The notes: a model not told the origin generated them from the sequence alone. Shown: positions 1 through 8,169, numbered from the stretch's first letter. The stretch: DNA of 16,397 nucleotides from CAYGAG01 sp964347765 (GCA_964347765.1 CAYGAG010000037.1:1-16397); one strand, 5' to 3'. Made by a program: numbers and translations.

Positions 1-302
1 ATTTTCTTCGGCATCCAGAGCTCTTGCGGGGAAGAGAGCAGCATCCCCCCAGTCTGTATATTCCCATGTTGCTGACCGGTCTCGTTCTCTTGACGCCCAT
101 CTGGGCGCTTTTCAACGTCTTTTGGATTTCCTTGTTAGCTTTTGCGGGGCTCATATTGTATCATGTTCCCCAAACATTTCGGATAATTCGAAAGCAAAGG
201 GATTGGAGCATGTTCTTTTTTCCCGTGGTCTTCAATTTACGATACGTCGCGTGGATCTGTGGAATCGGAATCGGATTAGTCCGGGAGGCTACGAGCAGAT
301 GA
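1..302 (+). CDS. family 2 glycosyltransferase, C-terminal membrane part (5' end outside window)
   Basis: The reading frame is open from base 3 with no stop upstream, so this is the 3' end of a gene that began before the window. About 99 residues are visible. They contain a hydrophobic hairpin (two segments between IPMLLTGL and AGLILYHVP), a basic stretch (RIIRKQRDW), and a third hydrophobic segment around RYVAWICGIGIGL. This is the usual C-terminal membrane anchor of processive or membrane-bound GT2 enzymes that transfer sugars from nucleotide or polyprenyl donors. The catalytic domain is not in view, so the assignment rests on this tail and on the glycan gene context. The TGA stop overlaps the ATG of the next gene as ATGA, which indicates translational coupling. 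Confidence 0.65.
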   Translation, partial: FLRHPELLRGREQHPPSLYIPMLLTGLVLLTPIWALFNVFWISLLAFAGLILYHVPQTFRIIRKQRDWSMFFFPVVFNLRYVAWICGIGIGLVREATSR

Positions 303-1543
303 ATGTGCTGTATGTGTCAAATTCTTGGTCTTTCTCTCCTACACATGCCGCAGCGGTCACAACATATGAAATAGTAAAGGGACTCGTTAGGAATGGACAT
401 AAAATTACTGTTCTTGCTCCGAGTATCGAAAATGCTGGAAATTTTAAACTTGGCTCCATTGATTCGACCTTGTTGAAAAACGTTAATGTGGTTACTTCTG
501 GGCCTGCTGCGTTAAGCTATAGTGAAGAGAATCTAATATCAAATGGGTTTGCATGTACTGTCTTGCATTTCGCGTCAATTCTTAGAGCGTTAGCATTCGG
601 AAAGAAGGCAGGTTACAACGTGGTTATATCAATGTATCACCCAACTCATCTTGCTACATTGGCAGGTTATGTGATCGCACGCATATTGAGGGTGCCGCTA
701 GTTGTGAAGGTTCATGATATGATTCCTGATGTGACCGATCCAAATGTGTTTAGGAGAATCTACAAGAAGTCGCTTTTCAAACTATGCTCCCATTTCCTCC
801 GAAAAGGCACTCTGATCTTAGTGCCAAGTATTGAGTGGGTAGATCTTGTGGCAAAGGCGTATGGCATGAGCAAAGACAAAGTTGTTTTGCTTCCCAATGG
901 CGTGGACGCAGTGAAGTTTAATGTAGATGTGGAGTATGACAACCTTCGCAACTCTTTGGGATTGGAGAAAACGAAAGTAATACTGTTCATCGGGAGATTC
1001 TTTAGAGTAAGAGGTCTCGAATACCTGATACTGGCTATGTCTAGCATAACAGCAAAAATACCTAATGCGAGACTAATTTTGTTGGGAGAAGGCCCTGAAA
1101 AACGCAAACTAGTCGATTTGTCAAGACGCCTGAAAATTCCAGAATCGGTTATGTTCCTGAGTGAGGTGGGACACAGTGACATGCCGGCATACATATCTTT
1201 GGCCGATGTTGCAATAGGACCGTTGACAGCTTTTCGGATAAGCATGGGGACAATGCCAATTAAAGTTATAGAGTATATGGCGTGTGGGAAACCTGTGGTG
1301 GGATGCTTTGACGGAGCAGCAAAAGACTTGATTATTGATGGATACAATGGGATGCTCATAGCTCCAGAGAGCGCCGATGAGCTTTCTTCTGCAGTGCTCC
1401 GTCTGCTTTCTGACGGCGATCTAGCCAAGAAACTTGGGATGAATGCAAGAAAGCATGTGGAAACATTCTTTGATTGGAACGTGATAACCGAAAAGCTTGA
1501 GGGAATACTTACAGCTTTCACGAAAAATAGTGGGCCGAGTTGA
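299..1543 (+). CDS. family 4 glycosyltransferase (GT-B fold)
   Basis: A 414-residue cytoplasmic glycosyltransferase that probably moves a sugar from a nucleotide donor onto a lipid-linked glycan. The frame is open further upstream, but ATG 299 overlaps the preceding stop (ATGA), and the protein then opens with the typical Rossmann strand MNVLYVSNSW. The N-terminal acceptor domain covers about residues 1-205 and ends at LLPNGVD. The C-terminal GT1-type domain covers about 225-400 with VILFIGRFFRVRGLEYL (228-244), LLGEGPEKRKL (261-271), ADVAIGPL and IEYMACGKPVVG (324-335). Glu325 is the second Glu of the E-x7-E motif. The first Glu of the motif is not obvious, the region before it reading MGTMPIK. 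That pattern recurs in PIKVxEYMA-type family 4 enzymes, so it need not mean loss of activity. Donor and acceptor cannot be deduced. Its stop overlaps the start of the next gene. Confidence 0.9.
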   Translation: MNVLYVSNSWSFSPTHAAAVTTYEIVKGLVRNGHKITVLAPSIENAGNFKLGSIDSTLLKNVNVVTSGPAALSYSEENLISNGFACTVLHFASILRALAFGKKAGYNVVISMYHPTHLATLAGYVIARILRVPLVVKVHDMIPDVTDPNVFRRIYKKSLFKLCSHFLRKGTLILVPSIEWVDLVAKAYGMSKDKVVLLPNGVDAVKFNVDVEYDNLRNSLGLEKTKVILFIGRFFRVRGLEYLILAMSSITAKIPNARLILLGEGPEKRKLVDLSRRLKIPESVMFLSEVGHSDMPAYISLADVAIGPLTAFRISMGTMPIKVIEYMACGKPVVGCFDGAAKDLIIDGYNGMLIAPESADELSSAVLRLLSDGDLAKKLGMNARKHVETFFDWNVITEKLEGILTAFTKNSGPS

Positions 1544-2691
1544 TACATGAATTGCCAGTTCGAATAGAGACAACTCCTGAAAGATGGAATCGTATAGTCG
1601 AAAACAGTGCGTTCTCCGTTCTACATCATAAATATGAAGTGTGCCGGAGCGAAGATAAAGCGCTTCCTTTAATTGTTGAGGACCATGGTCATTCTTTCCT
1701 TTTCCCACTAGGTATTGTGAGCTTGGCAAAGAGTTTCAAACTTGCGGTTTCGCCAATTTATTACAATGCAGGTCTTCTCCTTGATAACGAAGGAGCGATG
1801 GATCTTATTCCTTCAGTACTGGATCAAACTTCAGATTTCTTGGGGCAAATCGGTGTTGACTACTTATCCACGTGTGCCCCCACTTTTTGGCCTGAGGATT
1901 ATGTGAAGGCACTATATTCATGGTTTAGGGATCACAAGGCAGGTATTCAAGTTATTTACGCTCACATGATTCACACGAGCGGCACAACATTTGATGAAAT
2001 TTCAAAAAGAAGATTCTCAAAGCAGTCAAGGAATAGAATTCGAAAGGCGGAGAAGAGAGGAGTCGAGGTCATAAAAATTGATAACCCAGACGGTATTCGT
2101 GAATGGATAGACGACATCTACGTGTGTAACCTTTCAGCTCTAAAGAGACAAAGACGGCTAGGGACATACCCTGACAGCTACAAAGACGTTTATTTGTCGG
2201 AACTCATGTCTTCAAAAAACCTTTTGAAAGATCATTTCAACATATACGCTGCAATCCACCGCGAACGTCTAATCGCATATATAGTAATCGCAGAATTTAA
2301 TAAGCTCATGCAAGTCAACAAGGCAATGTCGCATGCGAATTTTCTAGACAAATGCCCAAACGACGCTCTAGTTGCCCATATCGTTAAAGATGCATGCGAA
2401 CGAGGTTTCGACTGGTTCCAGTATGGATGGGATAGAGTCAAGCGCGGTGGAAAAATAAGAAGCCTATACGCTTCCCTTCAAAACTTTAAATTCAAATTCG
2501 GGTTTGAAGAGATTCCAATTCACATTTACCGCTTGGGCTTGAACAGAAAAGGGGCAATTTTGAAACGTCTCTATGCCCTCCGAGAATATGTAATCACAAG
2601 AAGCGCCAGCTTTCCTGAATCCATGAGAAGCATTCCCATGACCCTTTACATGCCAAGACGCCGCATATTTGCCGCCTTTACGCACGCGTGA
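1540..2691 (+). CDS. FemAB/GNAT-fold acyl- or aminoacyl-transferase
   Basis: A 383-residue protein of the double-GNAT FemAB-like superfamily (Acetyltransf_6 / BioF2-like). The hallmark is RFSKQSRNRIRKAEKRGV (about 158-175), the basic stretch that in FemX/FemA-type proteins precedes the second GNAT lobe. It is followed by a YIVIAEF strand and by FDWFQYGWD...LYASLQNFKFKFGFEEIPI (about 290-326), which matches the family's C-terminal pattern in which a lysine- and glycine-rich turn ends the fold. FemA/B/X enzymes transfer amino acids from aminoacyl-tRNA to peptidoglycan precursors; relatives in exopolysaccharide clusters have largely unknown acyl donors. Archaea lack murein, so a glycan amino sugar is the likeliest acceptor (inference). 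TTG 1540 is the start: it overlaps the previous stop (TTGA), and the nearby ATG at 1547 is in another frame. A tRNA-Thr lies 29 nt downstream. Confidence 0.82.
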   Translation: MIHELPVRIETTPERWNRIVENSAFSVLHHKYEVCRSEDKALPLIVEDHGHSFLFPLGIVSLAKSFKLAVSPIYYNAGLLLDNEGAMDLIPSVLDQTSDFLGQIGVDYLSTCAPTFWPEDYVKALYSWFRDHKAGIQVIYAHMIHTSGTTFDEISKRRFSKQSRNRIRKAEKRGVEVIKIDNPDGIREWIDDIYVCNLSALKRQRRLGTYPDSYKDVYLSELMSSKNLLKDHFNIYAAIHRERLIAYIVIAEFNKLMQVNKAMSHANFLDKCPNDALVAHIVKDACERGFDWFQYGWDRVKRGGKIRSLYASLQNFKFKFGFEEIPIHIYRLGLNRKGAILKRLYALREYVITRSASFPESMRSIPMTLYMPRRRIFAAFTHA

Positions 2692-2720
2692 CAAAACATG
2701 AGAAATAATCGTGGGCAAAG

Positions 2721-2797
2721 GTCCCGGTGGCCCAGCTGGCTAGGGCGTCCGTCTCGTAAACGGAAGGTCGGCGGTTCAAAACCGCCCCGGGACTCCA
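2721..2797 (+). tRNA. trnT: tRNA-Thr, anticodon CGT, with encoded CCA
   Basis: A full cloverleaf can be drawn by eye. The acceptor stem is GTCCCGG (2721-2727) with CCGGGAC (2787-2793), perfectly paired. The D arm is GCCC/GGGC with loop AGCTGGCTA. The anticodon stem is TCCGT/ACGGA around loop CTCGTAA, which puts the anticodon CGT at 2755-2757, reading ACG. The variable loop is AGGTC. The T arm is GGCGG/CCGCC with loop TTCAAAA. Discriminator T2794 is followed by an encoded CCA. A U discriminator is typical of archaeal threonine tRNAs. There is no intron. It lies on the same strand as both flanking genes, 29 nt after one and 3 nt before the longest frame of the next, so co-transcription is plausible. 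I see no convincing separate promoter. Confidence 0.97.
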
Positions 2798-2800
2798 TTT

Positions 2801-3574
2801 ATGCTTGAGGTGTCAGGTTTGAAGATGAAAGCTCTAGACGCCCTTGAAGGTCGGCATTTTGGAAAACCTGTTTCAGAGGATCTTGTGGAGAGATACTGGG
2901 CCATACCACAAATTGTTCCGCGGACTCCGAGTTTGAGAATACTTGACGCTGGAGCAGGTGATGGGTACATAACTTCCAAGCTTAAAGCAAAAGGTCATGA
3001 CGGGATAGCGATGGAGGCTGCTTCGATTAACATTAGACATCTCAAGACGAGGGGCATAGTTGTGATTCCTCATGATATGACGCAGAGTCCCTATCCAATC
3101 AAAGATGGAAGTTTCGACATGGTCATCTGTGCCGACGTTATCGAGCATTTGTACCGACCCGACGTGTGCCTGAAAGAGTTCCATAGAATATTGAGACACG
3201 ACGGAGCCCTACTCGTTTCAACACCAAACTATTCTCATCCTTACCGAATTCTGCAGCTGATTAGGGGAGACAGTTTCCATGACCCGTTTGAAGAGTACCA
3301 GTTCTGGGCACATGTAAGGTATTTCACTCACAAAACTTTCACAAAATTCTTGGAATACTTCGGGTTTTTTGTCGCAAACGTGTTCTTGCCTTTGCCAGCA
3401 GTTGCATCGCAATATACACGGTTCACAAAGGGCTCAAAATTGAGAGAGTTCTTTGCTATCCATCTGTATCCAAAGATCTTCTACAGGATTTCCCCAAGGT
3501 TCTGTGACGAACCAATTTTAGTGTGTAGAAAGACTAGAAGCAAGACTAAAGTGCATCTTTTGCGCAAAATATAA
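2801..3574 (+). CDS. class I SAM-dependent methyltransferase
   Basis: Up to 257 residues with a Rossmann-like methyltransferase core. Motif I is LRILDAGAGDGYI (45-57). The acidic ribose-binding position is in AMEAA (70-74). SFDMVICADVIEHLYRPD (104-121) is the post-motif region with the conserved D...EH signature of Methyltransf_11/23 proteins, followed by LKEFHRILRHDGALLVSTPN. The C-terminal FWAHVRYFTHKTF segment recurs in methyltransferases of sugar and lipid biosynthesis clusters. It probably methylates a sugar or an isoprenoid-linked intermediate in the cytoplasm; the substrate is unknown. The longest frame starts at ATG 2801, only 3 nt after the tRNA CCA. A GAGGTG at 2807-2812 favours TTG 2819 (251 residues) or ATG 2825. 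I list the ATG 2801 form and regard the start as open. Confidence 0.88.
   Translation: MLEVSGLKMKALDALEGRHFGKPVSEDLVERYWAIPQIVPRTPSLRILDAGAGDGYITSKLKAKGHDGIAMEAASINIRHLKTRGIVVIPHDMTQSPYPIKDGSFDMVICADVIEHLYRPDVCLKEFHRILRHDGALLVSTPNYSHPYRILQLIRGDSFHDPFEEYQFWAHVRYFTHKTFTKFLEYFGFFVANVFLPLPAVASQYTRFTKGSKLREFFAIHLYPKIFYRISPRFCDEPILVCRKTRSKTKVHLLRKI
2807..2812 (+). promoter_or_regulatory. ribosome binding site GAGGTG inside the 5' end of the methyltransferase frame
   Basis: GAGGTG matches the archaeal anti-Shine-Dalgarno well and lies 6 nt before an in-frame TTG (2819) and 12 nt before an in-frame ATG (2825). It is inside the longest frame, which begins at ATG 2801, so it argues that translation may start at 2819 rather than 2801. 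Confidence 0.5.
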
Positions 3575-3583
3575 TGATGTAGT

Positions 3584-6500
3584 ATGAGGCTGAGCGGCAT
3601 CTATGTTTTCATAGGCAGGTCAAAGGCGCTTCTTTCTCTCGCCTTGACGATTGCTGTTGTTCTAGTGAACATGGTGGTCGTTCAGTCTATGTGGGTTGGA
3701 TTGGTTGCCCTAGTCATGTATATTCTGCTCATGGGATTTGTCTTGAGCAGGGTTTTCTTGATTGATGAGCGGGAGGTTTTCATGCGATTTTTGTTAGGAG
3801 TTTTTCTGTCAATTGCATTTCTCATGTTTTCAGGTTTAGTTGTGAATATGACGTATCAACTTAATCTTTTGAGTTTGACAGGTATGCTTGTGGCTCCTTT
3901 GCTGTTGCTGGTTCTTCAAAAAATATGGCGTCGAATGTTTCGAAGAGGTTTTGAGGAAGAGGTTATCGGATCTTTGAGTGTGGAAGGTTCTCCTGTTCTC
4001 TCGCCTTTCTTTGTAGTGCCTCTAGCTTTAATTGGCTACTGCTTCTATTTGCTGGTTCAGGCGAGGTCTGGTTGGGTTAACGGAACCGTTTGGGCTGTTG
4101 TGCCATCTTCATTTTTCTATGCGTATTTCATGGCAGCACTCAGTTTGATTTTGGTGATCTTCCTCTGCAAGACAAGGTCAGGGTCTAAACTGTTCTTGAT
4201 ATTGTCGTTCTCTGTGTTGTCAACATTACTATGGGCGATTGTGTTATACCCTGGGAATTCTGGAGATCCTTTGGGGCACTTGGGCTTCGCGAATATGGTA
4301 TATTCCTATGGTAGCTGGCGACCTGCTGGGTTGAATCCAGTTTTTCTTTTCTATTGGCTCATGAAAGGAAAATCCTTGGCGGTTTTCACAGCTTCTCTTG
4401 CCAAGCTATCTACGGTTGATGTCTACTGGGTCCATTCATTTGCCACACCCATCTTATGGGGGATTTTCATCCCATTAGCGGCATATGGTATCTGTAAGGT
4501 GATCAGTGGAAAGACCAGATTCTCGATGTTGGCGGCGTTGGTGAGTGCCTTTTACGGGGTCGTTTCTTGGGGGGCCAGAGCGTCTGCCAATAGTTTAGGT
4601 TTGGTGTTCTTTTTTGTGTCGTTGTACTTTACGCTAAGGCACTTGAAATCTGGGAAAGGCAAAGGGTATTTGCTGCTTGCCTTGTTCACTGCTGTTGTTT
4701 CGGGTGTTTCACATCCGCTTACGGGCATAATGTCATTTATCTCAGTGTTCCTAGCAGTAAGTTTTAGTCGATACGAAGTTATGAAACCTACAAGGCCTCG
4801 TGAGGCACGTTTCTTGCTGCTAGCTTCGTTCTTGGTGAGCGCTCTTCTTCTCCCCATGATATTCTTTGCTAATGGCTTTCTCTACATCTATTTTTCGCCC
4901 CCGGCGCTTCGAGCAGCGTATATCGCAGAGGCTACGGCGTTTAGTGTGGACAAGGCGCTGAAGACAGATTTGTGGCGCTGGGTTTTCGGAGAATATGTGA
5001 AGTTGGACTTTAAGGGTGTTTTCCATTCTGTTGTTTATCCCTTCATGGGCGCGATTGGGATGGTGTACATCTTTAAAAAAGGAGATAAAATCAGTAGGGC
5101 TCTGACGCTGGTTACGGGTGCGGCTTTTCTGATTTACATTATTGATAATAGAATTCTTCAGTATGCGATGGTCAACACGCCGTTTGGTGCAGGTAGAGTT
5201 TTGGTTTTTCTGGATCTTGTTGCAATACCATTCGCGGCCTTAACCCTTGGTTTGTGTATTACCGTTTTGGGTGGAGGTGTTTTGAGAAATCCTGCGAGGG
5301 TTTTTTCTGCCATAGGAGGGTTATGGGTGAAACTTTCAGCCACGCAGATTATTGCGACGTTTTTGGTGGGCTTGTCTCTTTCGGCCTTTGCGGTATCAAG
5401 TATTGAAAGGGCCTATGGGTGGCTTGGCGGTCTTCAGCCCACTGCACTTGAAGTTGAGGCCGTAAAATTCATTGATGAACATACCGCCGAAAGATATGTG
5501 GTCATTACTATGCCTCCTACTGCAGCAATTGGCTGGGGATTTGTGGGAACGTGGAATCCAAACAAGTGGTACGTGTATGAAAAAGGCAATTATGCTTTGG
5601 GAGGAGCCCCCTCAGTTAGTATGATGTATGACCAGATGAGAGCGAGAGATGCGGGGGTCGGATATTTCATTGCCTCGTCTTTTAGAACGCCGAATTATAA
5701 ACAAGTTGTAGAGGAAGCATCGCGGATATTTGGATTATTCGGGGTCTTGAGCGATGAGCATGGTGAGATTCAGATATTCGAATACAGAGTTGCACCCCTG
5801 CCAACTAGTCCCGACGTGATTGCGTATTGGTGGAACAGTCCGCAGGGCTACTTCATACAAAATGATCAGATGAGAGTTATCATTAACCCTGAAGCGAGAA
5901 CCCTTGAAATAGCGGACTTTTGGGGAGACATATACGAGGTTCTCGACCTGAACGCGACTTTTGTAGATGGAGAGGATCTTGGTGATCTGCTGTTTGTGGA
6001 GTATTATGATCCTGAGTATGATACATGGCATCTGTGGGAACCGGATCAGGATGTTCCCGAAAACCCTGCTTTGATGGCACAGTTGACGTTTAAGATAACA
6101 TTTGCTGGAGGTTCTCTTGTTGGCACTGTTGACCAGGGCAGCTCTTACGTTCAGTTGTTGTGGGAAGACGTTGATTCCTCCACTCTAAACTTTGATCTTG
6201 GCGAGTTTTCTCGCCTTTATATGCCTGGTTTGATCGAGGGAACGGACTCGTATAATGTGAGTGCACGAGATTATGGGTTGTTCTATACGGTAAGTCGCAC
6301 AGAGAATGTGACGTTGCATCCGATTTATGATTATGAAGTAGGGCGTGCTGTTCTCAACTATTCAGATGTTGAGAGGTATTGTAATCTGACCATGAAGAAA
6401 GGTTATGTATGGTACGAGTATTTCTCGTATGAATTCGGCATCAAAAACAACGGGCCTCTTGATGAGTGGGCGTTTGTTGAAGTTTGGTTGCCGGATGAAG

Positions 6501-7114
6501 TGTACATGAAGACTTTTCCGCCTTTGGCCTACAGCATTGACGGTGGTGAGACCTGGGAGAGTGGGCTTCCGTATAGCAGGGATCCGATGGAGACAGTAGG
6601 CGGCGTTGAGGTCAATTGGGCGCTTAGCGGTGCAAATTGGGCGAATGAAACACCCGGAAGATATGTCTATTCAACCAAGGGAATAGGTGGCTCTCCTTGG
6701 CTCCTAGATAGCTATGTCTCCTCTGGCGGAGGACAGCACAGAATAATGTTTGGTGTTTATCTACCGGCTCAAGATGAAGTTCTTGTAAAGATTGGAACTT
6801 CATTGTATTATGTAGAGCCGCGGAGGATAACCTACTGGTTTACAGACTCGTTTGACGAGAACTACGGTTTACAGAATCTCCAGAGGGGTCTGTTGGCTTT
6901 GTATAACATTGGTGGCAACTCATACGTCGGTGGTTTGAGGTTTTCGAAGTATCCTGTGAGGCTCGCTGTTACTGAGAATGCGGGGGTCATGGAGAAGGTT
7001 TCTGTGACGATTCCTGGAGATACTACTATCCTTCTGTTTTCTGGAAAAGACGTAGATACGACAATTGATGATGACGGCGATGGTGTGCCGAACTATGTCG
7101 AAGGCTTGGGTTGA
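3584..7114 (+). CDS. large GT-C-like membrane glycosyltransferase with extracytoplasmic domain
   Basis: A 1176-residue protein. Residues 1 to about 607 form roughly 14-17 hydrophobic segments. Between the seventh and eighth lies NSGDPLGHLG (225-234), whose Asp228 is a candidate for the acidic catalytic or metal-binding residue of an outer loop in GT-C enzymes, which use lipid-phosphate sugars. SHPLTG (376-381) and NTPFGAGRVLVFLDL (531-545) are other loop landmarks. Residues about 620-1160 form a soluble, beta-rich, presumably outward-facing domain with six N-X-S/T sequons (Asn790, 891, 908, 925, 934, 1021). The protein ends with a 12-residue calcium-loop motif, DDDGDGVPNYVE (1162-1173). It starts at ATG 3584, 9 nt after the preceding stop. 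A role in glycan polymerisation or transfer at the membrane is inferred from fold and context only. A paralogue begins near 15525. Confidence 0.8.
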   Translation: MRLSGIYVFIGRSKALLSLALTIAVVLVNMVVVQSMWVGLVALVMYILLMGFVLSRVFLIDEREVFMRFLLGVFLSIAFLMFSGLVVNMTYQLNLLSLTGMLVAPLLLLVLQKIWRRMFRRGFEEEVIGSLSVEGSPVLSPFFVVPLALIGYCFYLLVQARSGWVNGTVWAVVPSSFFYAYFMAALSLILVIFLCKTRSGSKLFLILSFSVLSTLLWAIVLYPGNSGDPLGHLGFANMVYSYGSWRPAGLNPVFLFYWLMKGKSLAVFTASLAKLSTVDVYWVHSFATPILWGIFIPLAAYGICKVISGKTRFSMLAALVSAFYGVVSWGARASANSLGLVFFFVSLYFTLRHLKSGKGKGYLLLALFTAVVSGVSHPLTGIMSFISVFLAVSFSRYEVMKPTRPREARFLLLASFLVSALLLPMIFFANGFLYIYFSPPALRAAYIAEATAFSVDKALKTDLWRWVFGEYVKLDFKGVFHSVVYPFMGAIGMVYIFKKGDKISRALTLVTGAAFLIYIIDNRILQYAMVNTPFGAGRVLVFLDLVAIPFAALTLGLCITVLGGGVLRNPARVFSAIGGLWVKLSATQIIATFLVGLSLSAFAVSSIERAYGWLGGLQPTALEVEAVKFIDEHTAERYVVITMPPTAAIGWGFVGTWNPNKWYVYEKGNYALGGAPSVSMMYDQMRARDAGVGYFIASSFRTPNYKQVVEEASRIFGLFGVLSDEHGEIQIFEYRVAPLPTSPDVIAYWWNSPQGYFIQNDQMRVIINPEARTLEIADFWGDIYEVLDLNATFVDGEDLGDLLFVEYYDPEYDTWHLWEPDQDVPENPALMAQLTFKITFAGGSLVGTVDQGSSYVQLLWEDVDSSTLNFDLGEFSRLYMPGLIEGTDSYNVSARDYGLFYTVSRTENVTLHPIYDYEVGRAVLNYSDVERYCNLTMKKGYVWYEYFSYEFGIKNNGPLDEWAFVEVWLPDEVYMKTFPPLAYSIDGGETWESGLPYSRDPMETVGGVEVNWALSGANWANETPGRYVYSTKGIGGSPWLLDSYVSSGGGQHRIMFGVYLPAQDEVLVKIGTSLYYVEPRRITYWFTDSFDENYGLQNLQRGLLALYNIGGNSYVGGLRFSKYPVRLAVTENAGVMEKVSVTIPGDTTILLFSGKDVDTTIDDDGDGVPNYVEGLG

Positions 7115-7138
7115 CCCTTAAATCTCGAGAGAGGTTCT

Positions 7139-8104
7139 ATGAAAAATTCTCATTCACGAGTTAGTCTGGTCATTACAGTTAAGAATGAGGAAGACACAAT
7201 CTCTGAGCTTTTGGACACAGTGTTGGCTCAAAGCTATGTTCCTGATGAAATAGTGATTGTCGATGGAGGGTCAACAGATAAAACAGTCACGGTCATTAGA
7301 AATTACGTAAAATCTGGAGCTCCCATCAATCTTGTTGTTGCACCTGGCACAAATATTGCTCAAGGAAGAAACTTGGCCATTAAGAATGCGAATGGTGAGA
7401 TAATTGCGTGCACTGACGCAGGAATGAGACTTCAAAAGGATTGGTTGAAGAATCTGACTTCCAGATTTGATAGTAACACTGATGTTGTTTTAGGAGTGTA
7501 TCATCCATACGAATTCGGAAGCTTCCTTCAAAGATGCATTGGAGAAACTTTCTTCCCGAAAGAAAGGTTTGACAAGGAAACGGAAAGCTCATCTGTTCCG
7601 TCTGCGAAATCGATGGCGCTTCGGAAAACCGCATGGGAAAAAGCTGGTGGTTATCCAGAATTTTTGGAAACGGCTGAAGACACCGTATTCGGGATGCAAC
7701 TTCATGAAGCGGGTTTTAAGTTTAAACTAGCCAAAGACGCAATTGTATATTGGAGAGTGTGCGAAGGATTTAAAGATCTGTTTCGAAAGGTTTTTACGTA
7801 TTCCAAAAATGATGTCAAAGCTCAAATACTTTCAGCAACATGGAAACCAAACGTACGGAGAGTGTTTATTTTTTCTTCATTTCTGCTCTTGGCTGCACTA
7901 TCCTTTTTTGGTTTGTGGGGGAAGCTTCTCATGCTCTTCTTTCTTATCGGGGTCCTCTCTTATCCAACTTATCTTGGTTCTAAAGTGGCAAAGAGGACAA
8001 GTGACTTCCGAGCAGTATTTGTGGTTCCGATAATACTACTTGTGGTTGATTTCGGTCGGTTACTTGGGCTTTTCTATGGGATTGTTCGATATAAGCTTGT
8101 ATAA
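7139..8104 (+). CDS. family 2 glycosyltransferase with C-terminal membrane segments
   Basis: A 321-residue GT-A fold enzyme. It opens with the classic VSLVITVKNEEDTI (8-21), then QSYVPDEIVIVDGGSTDKT (31-49), NIAQGRNLAIKNANGEIIACTDAG (about 72-95) with Asp93 in the DxD-equivalent position, and later GGYPEFLETAEDTVFGMQLHEAG carrying the ED acidic pair typical of the catalytic base region. Two or three hydrophobic segments follow (about 241-280 and 291-317), so it sits on the membrane with its active site in the cytoplasm. It probably uses a nucleotide sugar and an isoprenoid-linked acceptor. The start ATG 7139 follows a GAGAGAGGT purine run (7127-7135). It lies 24 nt after the large GT-C gene. 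Its stop TAA shares a base with an ATG (TAATG) that opens a 21-codon frame. Confidence 0.9.
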   Translation: MKNSHSRVSLVITVKNEEDTISELLDTVLAQSYVPDEIVIVDGGSTDKTVTVIRNYVKSGAPINLVVAPGTNIAQGRNLAIKNANGEIIACTDAGMRLQKDWLKNLTSRFDSNTDVVLGVYHPYEFGSFLQRCIGETFFPKERFDKETESSSVPSAKSMALRKTAWEKAGGYPEFLETAEDTVFGMQLHEAGFKFKLAKDAIVYWRVCEGFKDLFRKVFTYSKNDVKAQILSATWKPNVRRVFIFSSFLLLAALSFFGLWGKLLMLFFLIGVLSYPTYLGSKVAKRTSDFRAVFVVPIILLVVDFGRLLGLFYGIVRYKLV

Positions 8105-8169
8105 TGGTTTGGATATGGTTTGCGTCCTTGATCACTGCTGTAATCGTGACCATTCATGAAGATAATTGA
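8104..8169 (+). CDS. possible 21-residue membrane micropeptide
   Basis: An ATG at 8104 overlaps the TAA of the glycosyltransferase (TAATG, a common coupling arrangement). It opens a frame MVWIWFASLITAVIVTIHEDN that ends at TGA 8167-8169, 14 nt into the next gene. The first 17 residues are uncharged and hydrophobic, enough for one membrane segment, and the tail is polar. The frame fills the 51-nt gap between two genes that are otherwise back to back. No Shine-Dalgarno beyond coupling is evident. A frame this short can arise by chance, so this is only a candidate. Confidence 0.25.
   Translation: MVWIWFASLITAVIVTIHEDN

Noticed and set aside
760..1548. 262-codon minus-strand frame
   Set aside because: Antisense to the family 4 glycosyltransferase, whose motifs are unmistakable on the plus strand.
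1547..1567. ATG just after the family 4 glycosyltransferase stop
   Set aside because: It gives only six codons before TAG and is out of frame with the FemAB-like protein.
2680..2820. tRNA gene as an integration (att) site
   Set aside because: No integrase, no repeat of the tRNA 3' end elsewhere in the window, and glycan genes lie on both sides.
3573..3594. TGATG and CTGA resembling boxes of an archaeal C/D RNA
   Set aside because: The C box is incomplete, the spacing is short and the second box is within the GT-C coding region.
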